A DNA stretch of 64,000 bases from Brevundimonas vesicularis (GCF_014204545.1 NZ_JACHLJ010000001.1:1364001-1428000); one strand, 5' to 3'. Positions 54,226-62,441 are shown, counted from the first letter of the stretch. Notes: generated by a model from the sequence alone, not told the origin. Numbers and translations are program-made.

Positions 54226-55044
54226 ATGTCCCACCTGACGCCCCTGGAAAGCGCCGTCATGGACGCCATGATCTGGCAGATGGGCGACAGCGTGCCGGAC
54301 CTGCGGGCACAGGTCGCCGCCAGTTCGCCGGGACTGCGTCGCAACACCGGCGCCGGTCTCTATTCCCAGATCGTCGTCGATGCGGACCGCGCGACCGCCA
54401 ACCCGGACGCCACCGGCCTATTCGGCACCGTCCATGCCATGGTCGCCGGCCTGCCCGACCCCGTCGGCTTCCAGATCGAGCTGCGCCAGGGCCGGCTGAC
54501 GGCCCTGCATGGCCAGAGCTATGGCCAGGACACCCGCGCCATCGACTTCTCGACCACCGCCTTCGAAGAGGTCTTCACCGTCGACGAAGCCGGCCGCTCG
54601 ATCCTGTTCCGCCCCGCCCGGCGCGCGCCGGATCCGATCCCGCCCAGGCCCAGACCCACCGCCCGACCGACCGCTGCGCCCGCCGCCCAGGCCGCGCCAA
54701 AAGCGCAACCCAAACCCGCGCCCCAACCGGCATCCAAGCCCTCCGATCACGCCCTGCCGTCCGCCGCCGCCTCGCCGGGCCTGGCCGAGATCATCGCCGG
54801 CCTGTCCAACCCCACGGCCTCGCGCGGCGGCCAGCTGGCCCTGGTCTATCTCGGCGCCTATGCGCTGGCGGCCGTCTTCATCCTGTTCGCCCACTTGGTT
54901 CTGCACGTCGGCTGGATCTTCGGCCTGGTGCTCGCTGGCTGGGCCTTGCGCTACATCCACGGCAAGAAGGGCCGCGCCCAGATGGCCGCCCTCGCCGAAA
55001 CCCTCGACCGCAACGGCGCTTTCCAGGCCCTCAAGCCAAACTGA
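54226..55044 (+). CDS. Two-domain membrane protein of unknown function, inserted in GTA cluster
   Basis: 272 aa. The soluble N-terminal part (1-130; LTPLESAVMDAMIWQMGD, TVHAMVAGLPDPVGFQIELRQGRL) may be an alpha+beta domain. A Pro/Ala-rich linker follows (about 133-175), then two membrane helices (about 205-245) and a basic tail. The last codons lie in an 18-base sequence repeated at the g4 3' end. No known family recognised. Confidence 0.7.
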   Translation: MSHLTPLESAVMDAMIWQMGDSVPDLRAQVAASSPGLRRNTGAGLYSQIVVDADRATANPDATGLFGTVHAMVAGLPDPVGFQIELRQGRLTALHGQSYGQDTRAIDFSTTAFEEVFTVDEAGRSILFRPARRAPDPIPPRPRPTARPTAAPAAQAAPKAQPKPAPQPASKPSDHALPSAAASPGLAEIIAGLSNPTASRGGQLALVYLGAYALAAVFILFAHLVLHVGWIFGLVLAGWALRYIHGKKGRAQMAALAETLDRNGAFQALKPN

Positions 55045-55045
55045 A
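55028..55045. repeat. 18-base direct repeat, copy 1
   Basis: CCCTCAAGCCAAACTGAA, identical to 55240-55257. It contains the stop of the 54226 gene. The pair brackets about 195 bases. Confidence 0.85.
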
Positions 55046-55105
55046 ACTGGCGCGGCCTTGCGGCCCCGGCTTCGCTTCCCAACTCAAAGCTAGAAGGGGA
55101 GCGCC

Positions 55106-55339
55106 GTGTTTGGATTGTTCTTTCATCCCAAACGATCCGACGCCGTGCGCGCAGTGGCCGTGCGTGTCGTGCCGGGTCAACATTGCGGAGAGACCACGGA
55201 TGCGCCTCCGGCCGTCGTCGTCTCCAAGTCTCTGCCCGACCCTCAAGCCAAACTGAACCGCGCCCTCGGCAGCATCGGAAACGTCACCAACGACACTTCC
55301 CACAGCTCGACCGCGCTCAGCACGCGCAGCCGTCCCTGA
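55106..55339 (+). CDS. Possible small protein, partly antisense to g4
   Basis: 77 codons from GTG 55106, with a good AAGGGGAG site five bases upstream. The first half (FGLFFHPKRSDAVRAVAVRVV) looks plausible as protein; the second half is antisense to the g4 3' end across the 18-base repeat. No family recognised; it may be a fragment left by a rearrangement. Confidence 0.25.
   Translation: MFGLFFHPKRSDAVRAVAVRVVPGQHCGETTDAPPAVVVSKSLPDPQAKLNRALGSIGNVTNDTSHSSTALSTRSRP
55240..55257. repeat. 18-base direct repeat, copy 2
   Basis: Identical to 55028-55045. On the minus strand it encodes the last residues (FSLA) and stop of the prohead protease. Confidence 0.85.
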
Positions 55340-55650
55340 CGCCGGGCCCGCGCCGTGCGGTAGCCGATCGACAGCCCATCCAGCGCCCCGGCCCGGCTCA
55401 ACGCCCCGGCGAACCGCGCCTCGGCCGACCAGTCCTCGATCCGGCCGCGCACGAACAGGCCGCGCGCATCCTCGATGATCTGCTCCCAGACCCCGACCGG
55501 CGCCCGCGCATCGTGCTGGTTCAGCATCCGCACCCCCTCAGCGCCCGTCTTGGCCAGACTGTCCGCAAACGCCCCCGCCTGCACCACGTCCCCGTTCAGA
55601 TCCGCCACGCCCCACAGCGAGGCGTAGCCTTCGATCGCCAAGGTGCTCAT
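55243..55650 (-). CDS. GTA HK97-type prohead protease (g4)
   Basis: 135 aa serine protease (peptidase U35) that matures the capsid. IEGYASLWGVADLNGDVVQAGAF at the start, catalytic His in MLNQHD, Ser in GLSIGYRT, and ELWEVSLVTFPM. A little shorter than most; the end is formed by an 18-base direct repeat. Four-base overlap with g3.5. Confidence 0.92.
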   Translation of the reverse strand: MSTLAIEGYASLWGVADLNGDVVQAGAFADSLAKTGAEGVRMLNQHDARAPVGVWEQIIEDARGLFVRGRIEDWSAEARFAGALSRAGALDGLSIGYRTARARRQGRLRVLSAVELWEVSLVTFPMLPRARFSLA

Positions 55651-55877
55651 TTCCCCTCCAACCGCCGCTCAATCCGCTCCACCGCCGCCGCCGTCGCCTC
55701 GCCCTGGACCTCCAACCGCGCCAGCCGTTCGGCGACCAGCCTCTGTTCCCCGACCCGCTGCTCCAGCGTCGCGATCCGCGCCGCGGCGCCCCCCGCCCAG
55801 ACCAGGCCGCCCACCGTCTGCACGACCACGGCGATCAGCAACGCCGTCGGCACGCGCCGGATTTGATGTTCGGTCAC
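55647..55877 (-). CDS. GTA small membrane/coiled-coil protein (g3.5 position)
   Basis: 76 aa from GTG 55877 in GTGA overlap with the portal stop; its own stop overlaps the g4 ATG. N-terminal hydrophobic helix (TALLIAVVVQTVGGLVWAG), then a charged coiled coil to the end. Position matches the small g3.5 gene of RcGTA. Function unknown. Confidence 0.8.
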   Translation of the reverse strand: MTEHQIRRVPTALLIAVVVQTVGGLVWAGGAAARIATLEQRVGEQRLVAERLARLEVQGEATAAAVERIERRLEGK

Positions 55878-57046
55878 GCCCCCACCCCCGCCATCCGCCG
55901 ACGCTCTTCGTCGGTCAGGAAGCTCGCCCCCTCCAGCCGCGCCCACAGGGCGTCCCGCTCGGGGTGCAACGCCGCCACCGCCTCCAGGTCCGCCCGCACC
56001 TCGCACCCGGCGAACCGCTCGCCCAGCCAGCCCGTCATCGCCCCCGCCGCCTTCCGCACCAGCGGGATCACCGTCTGTCGCCAGAAGGCCGCATTGGCCT
56101 CGCGGTAGTTGGCGTAGGTCGCGTCCCCCGGTATCCCCAGCAGCTGCGGCGGCACCCCGAACGCCAGGGCGATCTCGCGCGCCGCCGCATGTTTGCCGGC
56201 CGTGAAATCCATCTCCGCCGGCGTCAGGCTCAGCGGCTTCCAGTCCATCCCGCCTTCCAGCAGGATCGGCCGCCCGGCGTTCGTCGCCCCGGCATAGACG
56301 TTCGACAGCTGATCCTTCAGCGCCTCGAACTGCCCGTCCGTCAGCCGCTCGCCGTTGCGCGCCCCATAGACCAGCGCCCCCGACGGCCGCGCCGCATTGT
56401 CCAGCAGGGCCTTGTTCCAGGCGCCCGCCGCATTGTGCGCATCGACCCCCTGCGCCGCCGCCTCCATCGGCGACAGCCCGTACCAGTCGTCCAGCGGGTG
56501 CCACAGCTTCAGGTGCATCACCGGCGCCCAGCCGTCCGCCGCCCGCCCGATCCGAACCGACCGTCCGTCCACGGAATAATCCCACGCCTCGGGCCAGCCC
56601 GACCGGCCGGGCACCACCTTCACCCGGTCCGACCGCAGCGCCCACAGCTCGTCCGGCGCCCCGTCCCCGTCCGCATCTCCGGTCGCCTCGACATAGGCGT
56701 TGCCCGACACTTGCAGCGCGCCATAGACCGCCTCCATCAGCTCCGCCCCCGACTGCTCGGGATTGGGCCGTCGGATCAGTTTCGCCAGCGGATGCGCCTC
56801 GTCGCGCGCCCCGTCCACGAACACCGCGAACGGCGCAGCCGCCGCCGCCTCGGCGATCATGCGGATGCAGCGATAGGCCACCGCATTCTTCTGATACCCC
56901 TCGCGCGCCAGGCTGGCGTAGTCGTTGGGCGTCCACCTGGGCCGCCCCACCCCCGACAAGGCGATCACCCCGCCCGCCCGGCTCTCCTTGCCTTCAGGCG
57001 CGCCCACGCGCCCCGCCTGGCCGAACGGCCACCGGATCGAAACCAT
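55874..57046 (-). CDS. GTA portal protein, HK97 family (g3)
   Basis: 390 aa, dodecameric DNA channel of the head. YQKNAVAYRCIRMIAEAAA, PLAKLIRRPNPEQSG, GNAYVEA, and IALAFGVPPQLLGIPGDATYANYREANAAFW are classic portal motifs. Preceded by a type A repeat that separates it from the spike/acyltransferase module. Confidence 0.95.
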   Translation of the reverse strand: MVSIRWPFGQAGRVGAPEGKESRAGGVIALSGVGRPRWTPNDYASLAREGYQKNAVAYRCIRMIAEAAAAAPFAVFVDGARDEAHPLAKLIRRPNPEQSGAELMEAVYGALQVSGNAYVEATGDADGDGAPDELWALRSDRVKVVPGRSGWPEAWDYSVDGRSVRIGRAADGWAPVMHLKLWHPLDDWYGLSPMEAAAQGVDAHNAAGAWNKALLDNAARPSGALVYGARNGERLTDGQFEALKDQLSNVYAGATNAGRPILLEGGMDWKPLSLTPAEMDFTAGKHAAAREIALAFGVPPQLLGIPGDATYANYREANAAFWRQTVIPLVRKAAGAMTGWLGERFAGCEVRADLEAVAALHPERDALWARLEGASFLTDEERRRMAGVGA

Positions 57047-57064
57047 CGCAATCTCCTTTTTATG

Positions 57065-57220
57065 TCCTCCCCCGCCAGCGGGGGAGGGGGACCGCCAAGC
57101 GGTGGAGGGGGCGACGGCGCGCGCTCTGCCAACCGTCTCACACCCAACCCGTTTCCGCCCCCTCCACCCCGCTTCGCGCGGTCCCCCTCCCCCGTGCCGC
57201 TACACGGCTCGGGGGAGGAT
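57065..57220. repeat. Type A' palindromic repeat, full copy (portal-acyltransferase)
   Basis: TCCTCCCCCGCCAGCGGGGG, then GGACCGCCAAGCGGTGGAGG; right half CCCCCTCCACCCCGCTTCGC, GGTCCCCCTCCCCC and GGGGGAGGAT. The acyltransferase stop and last codons lie in its right end. Confidence 0.85.
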
Positions 57221-58240
57221 CTTCAAAAGCGGTCGCTCCACCCACAGATGCACCGCAACCCCCGCCACCAGACTGGCGATCACGGTCAGCCCCACCACCG
57301 CATCCCCCGGCAGGGCGACCATCCCGCTCTCAAACAGCCTTCCCAGCGCCCGGATGACCAGCACATGGACCAGATAGATCGAATAGGACGCATCCCCCAT
57401 GAAGGCCGCCGCCCGCCCCAGCCGCCCCGGCGCCCGATCCACCCGCTCCATCCTCACCACGCCGAACACCAGCAGGGCGCTGGGCAACCCCCAGACCGCT
57501 GCCCGCCTCAACCCGTTCCACGGATCGTTCAGCGCCCGCACATCGTCGATGCCGCCATAGCCGACGACCAGGCCCAACCCGAAGCCGAGCATCGCCAGAG
57601 CGACCGCCCACACCCCAAGCCGACGCGGCGCCGACCGCCACACCCAGGCGATCCCGACGCCCAACAGAAACTCCAGAATGATCGGCGCGCCCCAGAACCT
57701 CAGCACCGGCGCCGCCACGACCAATCCGGCCGCCAGCATCGCCGCATAGACCCCGACCAGCCCCCAGCCGACCCGCCGGCCGCCCGCTATGGCCAGGCCG
57801 AACCCGGCGTAGAACAGCATTTCGAAACACAGGGTCCACCCCGGTCCCAGCGCCGGAAACGTCATCTCCAGCCCGCTGAACGGCCAGAACAGGAAGGTCG
57901 CCACAGCCACCTCTGGGCTCAGCGTCCCGCCCCGCGCCATGCCGATCAGGATCGGCAGCCACAGCAGCCAGTAGATCGGCGCCACCCGTCGAAACCGCCG
58001 CCACAGGAAGGCCCCGGTCGCGCCCATGCCCGTCTGACCCTGTGTCGTCGTGGCGATGATGAAGCCGCTGATGACGAAGAACACGTCCACGCCGACGGCG
58101 CCGAAGTTCTCCAGCGCCCCGCTGGACAGCACCGTCTCCAGCCCCAGCCGCGTCCCCGCAAGGTCCACGGCATGCGTCACGACCACCGCCGTCGCCGCCG
58201 CGAACCGCAGCGCCTGCACCCCGTAAAGCCGCTCCCCCAT
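57200..58240 (-). CDS. Acyltransferase 3 (OafA-like O-acyltransferase) inside the GTA cluster
   Basis: 346 aa with about ten membrane helices. N-terminal LYGVQALRFAAATAVVVTHA carries the conserved R and H of the family; GVDVFFVISGFII, FLWRRFRRVAPIYWL, and ASYSIYLVHVLVI follow. Such enzymes O-acetylate surface or exported polysaccharides. Its last residues ILPRAV and TAG come from the adjoining repeat. It lies 38 bases after the SGNH spike gene on the same strand. It is not part of the RcGTA main set; a role in surface modification is inferred. Confidence 0.9.
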   Translation of the reverse strand: MGERLYGVQALRFAAATAVVVTHAVDLAGTRLGLETVLSSGALENFGAVGVDVFFVISGFIIATTTQGQTGMGATGAFLWRRFRRVAPIYWLLWLPILIGMARGGTLSPEVAVATFLFWPFSGLEMTFPALGPGWTLCFEMLFYAGFGLAIAGGRRVGWGLVGVYAAMLAAGLVVAAPVLRFWGAPIILEFLLGVGIAWVWRSAPRRLGVWAVALAMLGFGLGLVVGYGGIDDVRALNDPWNGLRRAAVWGLPSALLVFGVVRMERVDRAPGRLGRAAAFMGDASYSIYLVHVLVIRALGRLFESGMVALPGDAVVGLTVIASLVAGVAVHLWVERPLLKILPRAV

Positions 58241-58278
58241 CCGCCACGGTTACCACTGCGCGAGCGCGCGCGACAACC

Positions 58279-59406
58279 TCAGATCATCACCCGCGCCCGC
58301 ACCGCCTCGGCGATCCTCGCCTGTCCCGCCGCATTGGGATGGACGGAATCGAACATCAGCCCGCCGGCGAAGCTGCCGCCGAACAGTGCCGTCCCGTCGA
58401 TGGGCGCCGCCAGCCCTCGCGTCGCCGCCACCTCGAACACCGCGTCCCGCAACGCGGCTTGCGCGGCATAGCTCGCCTTGCCCTGGGCCGGGTCCGACGG
58501 ACATCCGGTCATCAGCAGCACGTCCCCCGTCGTCAGGCACCGATCCACCAGCGTCCCCAGCCCGGCCTTGTAGGTCGCGACCGCCGTCCCCGCATTCCAG
58601 TCGTTGATCGTCAGACACACGACCGACAGATCAGCCGCCGCCGCCGGGATCGACCCATAGGCCCGATACGGCTGGTCCGTCGTGATCCAGTCCGCGATCC
58701 GAGCCCCGCCCCACCCGGCGTTGATCACCCGCGCCCGCTTCACATCTGACCGCCACGCGGCCCCGCCCGCGATGAACACCGCACCGCCCGAGGACCAGCG
58801 CACGCTCACCGGCCCGGTCGTCTCGGGAAAGGCTACGGTCGTGACCTCCATCGACGCCGCCTTGGTGGTGTTCACCGTCGCCCGCACCACGCCGTCGGTC
58901 TCGACCGTCAGCACCCCCAGCGCCGTGTTCGTTACGGCCCACAGATCGAACCGATCCACTGGCCGGTCCGGCTGAAAGCTCCAAACGCCCGTCGATGAGG
59001 CCGCGCCCGAGAACAGCTTGCCGCCCATCCCGGTCAGGGCGTTGACGCCCCACCCGGCGCCCAGGGTCACGCGTGGATCATAGGCGGAATAGCCTCCGCC
59101 GGCCCCATCAGCCGCCCCGGCGCCCGCGACCGACGCCGCCGAGGCCGGCAGGCCCCGCCCGCTCATCATAGCCGCCAGCCGCTGGGGCCAGGCGCTCGCC
59201 CGACCGTTCGGCGTCCAGCCGCCGGAGACCGCGCCATAGCCTTGGGTCACGCTGTCGCCGATGCACAGCAGCCGCGCCTCGCGCCCGCCCGCCTGCATCG
59301 TCCTGACCGCCGCCGACCAGACGGGCAGATCGGGCACGGCGAACCGCGACCTCCCCAGCACCCCGCCCGGCGCCGCCGTCGCCGCTCCGATCTCGAGACC
59401 CGACAT
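58279..59406 (-). CDS. SGNH/GDSL hydrolase, probable GTA head-spike protein (GhsB-like)
   Basis: 375 aa from ATG 59406, which shares its A with the spike-base stop. N-terminal 60 residues precede the SGNH block I LLCIGDSVTQGYG (nucleophile Ser); then NAGWGGARIADW (Gly block), TINDWN (Asn block) and DSVHPNAAGQ (catalytic Asp/His). An intervening beta-rich segment (about 130-220) is typical of sugar-binding esterases. No signal peptide, which suits a particle protein rather than a secreted enzyme. It likely deacylates a capsule or S-layer-associated polysaccharide during adsorption. Confidence 0.8.
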   Translation of the reverse strand: MSGLEIGAATAAPGGVLGRSRFAVPDLPVWSAAVRTMQAGGREARLLCIGDSVTQGYGAVSGGWTPNGRASAWPQRLAAMMSGRGLPASAASVAGAGAADGAGGGYSAYDPRVTLGAGWGVNALTGMGGKLFSGAASSTGVWSFQPDRPVDRFDLWAVTNTALGVLTVETDGVVRATVNTTKAASMEVTTVAFPETTGPVSVRWSSGGAVFIAGGAAWRSDVKRARVINAGWGGARIADWITTDQPYRAYGSIPAAAADLSVVCLTINDWNAGTAVATYKAGLGTLVDRCLTTGDVLLMTGCPSDPAQGKASYAAQAALRDAVFEVAATRGLAAPIDGTALFGGSFAGGLMFDSVHPNAAGQARIAEAVRARVMI

Positions 59407-59693
59407 CAGTCGAAGGCCGCCACGATCTGCGTCGCCGTCGTCCCGGTCGCCAGCACCCGGCGCACCTGCACCGGCAACCATCCCACCGGATGGTTGGCGA
59501 AGGTCACGGCGTCGCCATCCTCGGCGCCCACCGTCAGCACACGGACATTGCCCGCCCCGCCGACATACAGCGCCTTGGCGTAGGCCGTCAGATCGACCGT
59601 ATCGCTGGGCGTGACCGCCGCCGCGCGCCTCGCCGGCCCGCCCGCATCGCGCCCATGGTTCAACAATCCGTCCCGCTCGGGAATGGCCGGCAT
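59406..59693 (-). CDS. GTA spike base protein, RCAP_rcc01079 family (GhsA-like)
   Basis: 95 aa from ATG 59693 (AGGAGAGACGAT upstream). The core PSDTVDLTAYAKALYVGGAG, VRVLTVGAEDGDAVTF, and VGWLPVQVRRVLATGTTAT is the pattern of spike base proteins known from the R. capsulatus GTA head spike. Encoded directly before the SGNH protein, with one-base overlap. In R. capsulatus the spike genes lie away from the main cluster; here they sit between terminase and portal. Confidence 0.85.
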   Translation of the reverse strand: MPAIPERDGLLNHGRDAGGPARRAAAVTPSDTVDLTAYAKALYVGGAGNVRVLTVGAEDGDAVTFANHPVGWLPVQVRRVLATGTTATQIVAAFD

Positions 59694-59725
59694 ATCGTCT
59701 CTCCTGTCGTTGAAATCTTGAGGCT

Positions 59726-60898
59726 CTAAAGCCCCCGCAATCGCGGTCCCGCCGACTGCGGCCCCAGCATCAGCCGCGTGATCGCCCACACCAGGGCGTC
59801 GGCCCGATCCGGGCTGGGTCCGCCCTCGCTGCCCAGCGCCAGCATCTCTTCCTCCAGCGCCGGGAAGGCGTCGCAGTGAACCACGCGCCCCTGTTCATAG
59901 AGCAGGGCCACCGGCTCGGCCCGCGCCGCCTTGGACCGCGAAGCGTGGACCATCTCGATCCGGCAAGGACAGGCGCTGATGGCCAGGACCGAGCGCACCA
60001 TGTCGCCGCCCTGATTGCTCTCGGCGACTACCTCATGCGCGCCGAATTCGTGTGCGGCCGCGCTGACCGCCCCGCCCCAGCTCTGCGGCGAGCGCCCCTG
60101 CACCGTCCGGTCCGCCAGCACGAAGGCCTGGCGATCCTTTCGTCCCACCACAACGATGCCGCAGGCGTCTCCGGTCGCGGTCGCGGGCGGATCGACCGCC
60201 ACGACGATCCGGTCCAGTTCGACCGGCCGCGCGCCCCTGGCCCGTTTCAGGTCCGCGATGTGGAACAGGGCGCCCTCGCCCTCGACCACCACGCCTTCCA
60301 GCTCCTGGGCCGCCAGCCGCGTCCCGCCATAGACGTCGTTCAGATGCGCCAGAAAGCCGGGCGACAGGTTCTGCGCGTTCAGCGCCGTCGCCGCCCGTTC
60401 CGTCACCGTTCCGGCCTCGGCCATCAACCGCCTCAGCGCCGGGATCGGCCGGGGCGTCGTGGTCACCGCCAGCAGCGGCGAGGCCCCCAGCCGCAGTCCG
60501 AACCTCAGGTTCGACAGCACCATCTCCGGCCGTCGCCAGGCGCAGAATTCGTCTGCCCAGGCCGCGTGAAACTGCGGCCCCCTCAGACTGTCGGGATCCT
60601 CGGCCGAAAACGCATAGGCCGCCGACTGATTGCCCCACACCAGCCGACGCCGCCCCGCCTCCCAGCGCGGCCGATCGCCCGGCTCCGCCAGCGCCTTGAT
60701 GCCCGACGCCCCCTCCACCATCACCTCGCGCACGTCGTGCAGGGCGGGGCCGACCAGGGCCAGGGTGATGCCGGGCAGCTTTCGCGCCATCTTGTCGATC
60801 CAGACGGACCCGGCGAACGTCTTTCCCGATCCCCGGCCGCCCAGCAGCAGCCAGGTCTTCAGGTCGTCATCCGTTGGCGAACACTGATGCTTCGCCAC
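59726..60898 (-). CDS. GTA large terminase (g2)
   Basis: DNA-packaging motor. About 390 aa from GTG 60898. ATPase domain: Walker A LLLGGRGSGKTFAG, Walker B-like AAWADEFCAWRRPE, and coupling TTTPRPIPALR. C-terminal RNase H-like nuclease: VAVDPPATATGD, VAESNQGGDMVRSVL, DRADALVWAITRLML. The start is uncertain because the 5' end overlaps the TerS-like gene out of frame by about 30 bases and no clear ribosome site exists; a reading from 61045 would overlap by 180. Confidence 0.92.
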   Translation of the reverse strand: MAKHQCSPTDDDLKTWLLLGGRGSGKTFAGSVWIDKMARKLPGITLALVGPALHDVREVMVEGASGIKALAEPGDRPRWEAGRRRLVWGNQSAAYAFSAEDPDSLRGPQFHAAWADEFCAWRRPEMVLSNLRFGLRLGASPLLAVTTTPRPIPALRRLMAEAGTVTERAATALNAQNLSPGFLAHLNDVYGGTRLAAQELEGVVVEGEGALFHIADLKRARGARPVELDRIVVAVDPPATATGDACGIVVVGRKDRQAFVLADRTVQGRSPQSWGGAVSAAAHEFGAHEVVAESNQGGDMVRSVLAISACPCRIEMVHASRSKAARAEPVALLYEQGRVVHCDAFPALEEEMLALGSEGGPSPDRADALVWAITRLMLGPQSAGPRLRGL

Positions 60899-61310
60899 CC
60901 GACAATGGCTGCGATGCAGCCTTAGCTCGCGCCCTTTCAGCTGCCTCAGCGTTCTTCTCTTCCAGAATCCGATCAAGCCGCTCGTGCTCGACGACCAGTT
61001 CCTGTCGGATTCGCTCGTCCTCGGCGGGGTCGTAGGTTCGTCCACCCATCTCGTCCTCTTCGTTGTCGCTCAGGCACAGCAGCCGCATCGCCTCGACCGC
61101 CTTGGCCGACCGCGAGATCACCCCGATCTGGCGTGCGACCTTTTCGGCGACGGCGGCGTCCTTGACGTCCGTCTCACAGACGCTCTTGGCCGTCTCCTCG
61201 ATCTTGGCCTTCATCATCAGGAACAGGGGCTCCATCCACCCTGCGCAGGACGCAGCCGTCTCGCGCGCGCCGCCGCAGCCGCCCTCTCCGTCTTCCTGAT
61301 TTCCCGTCAT
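60867..61310 (-). CDS. GTA small-terminase-like protein (g1)
   Basis: 147 aa from ATG 61310; an upstream start at 61403 (178 aa) is also open. Helical, acidic middle part (WMEPLFLMMKAKIEETAKSV, VARQIGVISRSAKAVEAMRLL) and a charged C-terminal coiled coil. Position and character match RcGTA g1, which recruits DNA for packaging without sequence specificity. First gene of the cluster; its promoter should lie in the 115 bases upstream. Confidence 0.8.
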   Translation of the reverse strand: MTGNQEDGEGGCGGARETAASCAGWMEPLFLMMKAKIEETAKSVCETDVKDAAVAEKVARQIGVISRSAKAVEAMRLLCLSDNEEDEMGGRTYDPAEDERIRQELVVEHERLDRILEEKNAEAAERARAKAASQPLSGGEASVFANG

Positions 61311-61393
61311 GCCCAAACCATAGCGGACCAGCGTACTCAGGCCGGAAGAACGCCCACATAATTCGCCAATGGCTTGTTTTCGCAGCCTTTCAA

Positions 61394-61411
61394 CCAGCGT
61401 CATTGCGCTGG
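61394..61411. promoter_or_regulatory. Inverted repeat upstream of the GTA cluster
   Basis: CCAGCG-TCATTG-CGCTGG, 16 bases after the YcgN stop in minus direction and about 85 bases before the chosen g1 start. It may end the YcgN transcript or bind a GTA regulator; no U-run follows. Confidence 0.35.
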
Positions 61412-61426
61412 CTAGGGGGTGCTACC

Positions 61427-61888
61427 CTATCGCTCCCGGCCCCGTTCGACCGTCCATTCCCGCGCCTCGAAATCCAGCGCATCCTCCGGCTCGGCCAGCG
61501 ACAGCTCCGAAATCGTCTGGCCCCGCACCGACACGCCCGCCGTATGCACCGTCTCGCGACTGCCCGAGATCAGATGATGCCATTTCGCCAGCGGCCGCCC
61601 CTCATGCAGCCGGCGATAGGCGCACGACTTGGGCATCCACTCCAACGCCTCGATATTGCCGGGCGTCAGCTTGATGCAGTCCGACACCTGGGCCTTGCGG
61701 TTCGCATAGTCCGAACAGGCGCAGGCCTTCGGGTCTAACAGCTTGCAATGCACCCGCGTCGGAATGACCTCGCCCGTATCCTCATCCTCGAACCGGATCA
61801 CGCAGCACAGCCCGCACCCGTCGCACAGCCCCTCCCACTCGGAAGGCGACATCTCGGCCAGGGTCTTGGTTTCCCAGTAGGGCTGCAT
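61427..61888 (-). CDS. YcgN/UPF0260 family Cys-cluster protein
   Basis: 153 aa from ATG 61888 (GAGG seven bases upstream; longer start at 61924 possible). Begins MQPYWETKTLAEMS. The Cys set CDGCGLCC, then HCKLLD, CACSDY and a later CIKL, CAYR suggests a metal or Fe-S site of the YkgJ type. Function not established for the family. Codirectional with, and just upstream of, the GTA cluster. Confidence 0.9.
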   Translation of the reverse strand: MQPYWETKTLAEMSPSEWEGLCDGCGLCCVIRFEDEDTGEVIPTRVHCKLLDPKACACSDYANRKAQVSDCIKLTPGNIEALEWMPKSCAYRRLHEGRPLAKWHHLISGSRETVHTAGVSVRGQTISELSLAEPEDALDFEAREWTVERGRER

Positions 61889-61928
61889 GGCGCGCCTCAT
61901 ACGCGCCGCGCCGTCGCTTGTCACAGCC

Positions 61929-62267
61929 TCAATGCCCGACCGTCTTGGAGAACAGGTTTATCACCACCACTCCGCCGACGATCATCGCCAGCCCAACCAT
62001 CGCCGGCAGGTCCAGCCGCTGGCGGAACACCACCGTTCCGATCACCGAGATGAGCACCACCCCCAACCCGCTCCAGATCGCATAGGCGATCCCCACCGGC
62101 ATCTGCCGCAAGGCGATCGACAGCAGATAGAAGGCCAGGCCGTAGCAGACCGCCATCCCCGCCGTGGGCCAGGCCCGCGTGAACTGCTGCGAGGCCTGCA
62201 GCATGGTCGTGCCCGCCACCTCCAGCGCGATGGCGCCCAGCAGCGCGGCCCAGGTGATCATGCTCAT
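61929..62267 (-). CDS. SMR family multidrug exporter, EmrE-like
   Basis: 112 aa, four membrane helices. The essential membrane Glu is in ALEVAGTTML; TGIAYAIWSG-type loop appears as VGIAYAIWSGLGVVLIS, and RLDLPAMVGLAMI matches EmrE closely. Exports cationic compounds by proton antiport as a dimer. Starts ATG 62267 or 62261. 40 bases upstream of the YcgN gene on the same strand. Confidence 0.93.
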   Translation of the reverse strand: MSMITWAALLGAIALEVAGTTMLQASQQFTRAWPTAGMAVCYGLAFYLLSIALRQMPVGIAYAIWSGLGVVLISVIGTVVFRQRLDLPAMVGLAMIVGGVVVINLFSKTVGH

Positions 62268-62375
62268 GACAGGCCCATAGCCCGGCCCGACGCTCGGCCG
62301 CAAACCCACAGCCTGCGGCTCGTAACGCCTTTCCAGTGGCGAAATGGGCCTGAACCCCTTAGATCACACCCGTTT

Positions 62376-62431
62376 CCGCCCCCTCCGCCGCGCTGTGCGC
62401 GGTTTCCCTCTCAGGCGTCGCCCGAGAGGAT
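62376..62431. repeat. Type A palindromic repeat, decayed right half
   Basis: CCGCCCCCTCCGCCGCGCTG, CGGTTTCCCTCTC and GAGAGGATC match the right half of the type A repeat with several changes. It lies just before the ABC-F gene. Confidence 0.65.
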
Positions 62432-62441
62432 CGAAAGTCAC

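Noticed and set aside
55031-55303. 90-codon minus-strand frame ending at the 18-base repeat
   Set aside because: No family features and it would overlap the g4 3' end; it ends like g4 only because of the duplicated 18-mer.
46860-57220. Repeats as a CRISPR array
   Set aside because: Copies are kilobases apart, about 55-175 bases long and self-complementary, with no regular spacers or cas genes.
43109-61310. Interpretation as an ordinary prophage
   Set aside because: No integrase, attachment sites, repressor, replication or lysis genes within the cluster; gene order and family subtypes match GTAs.
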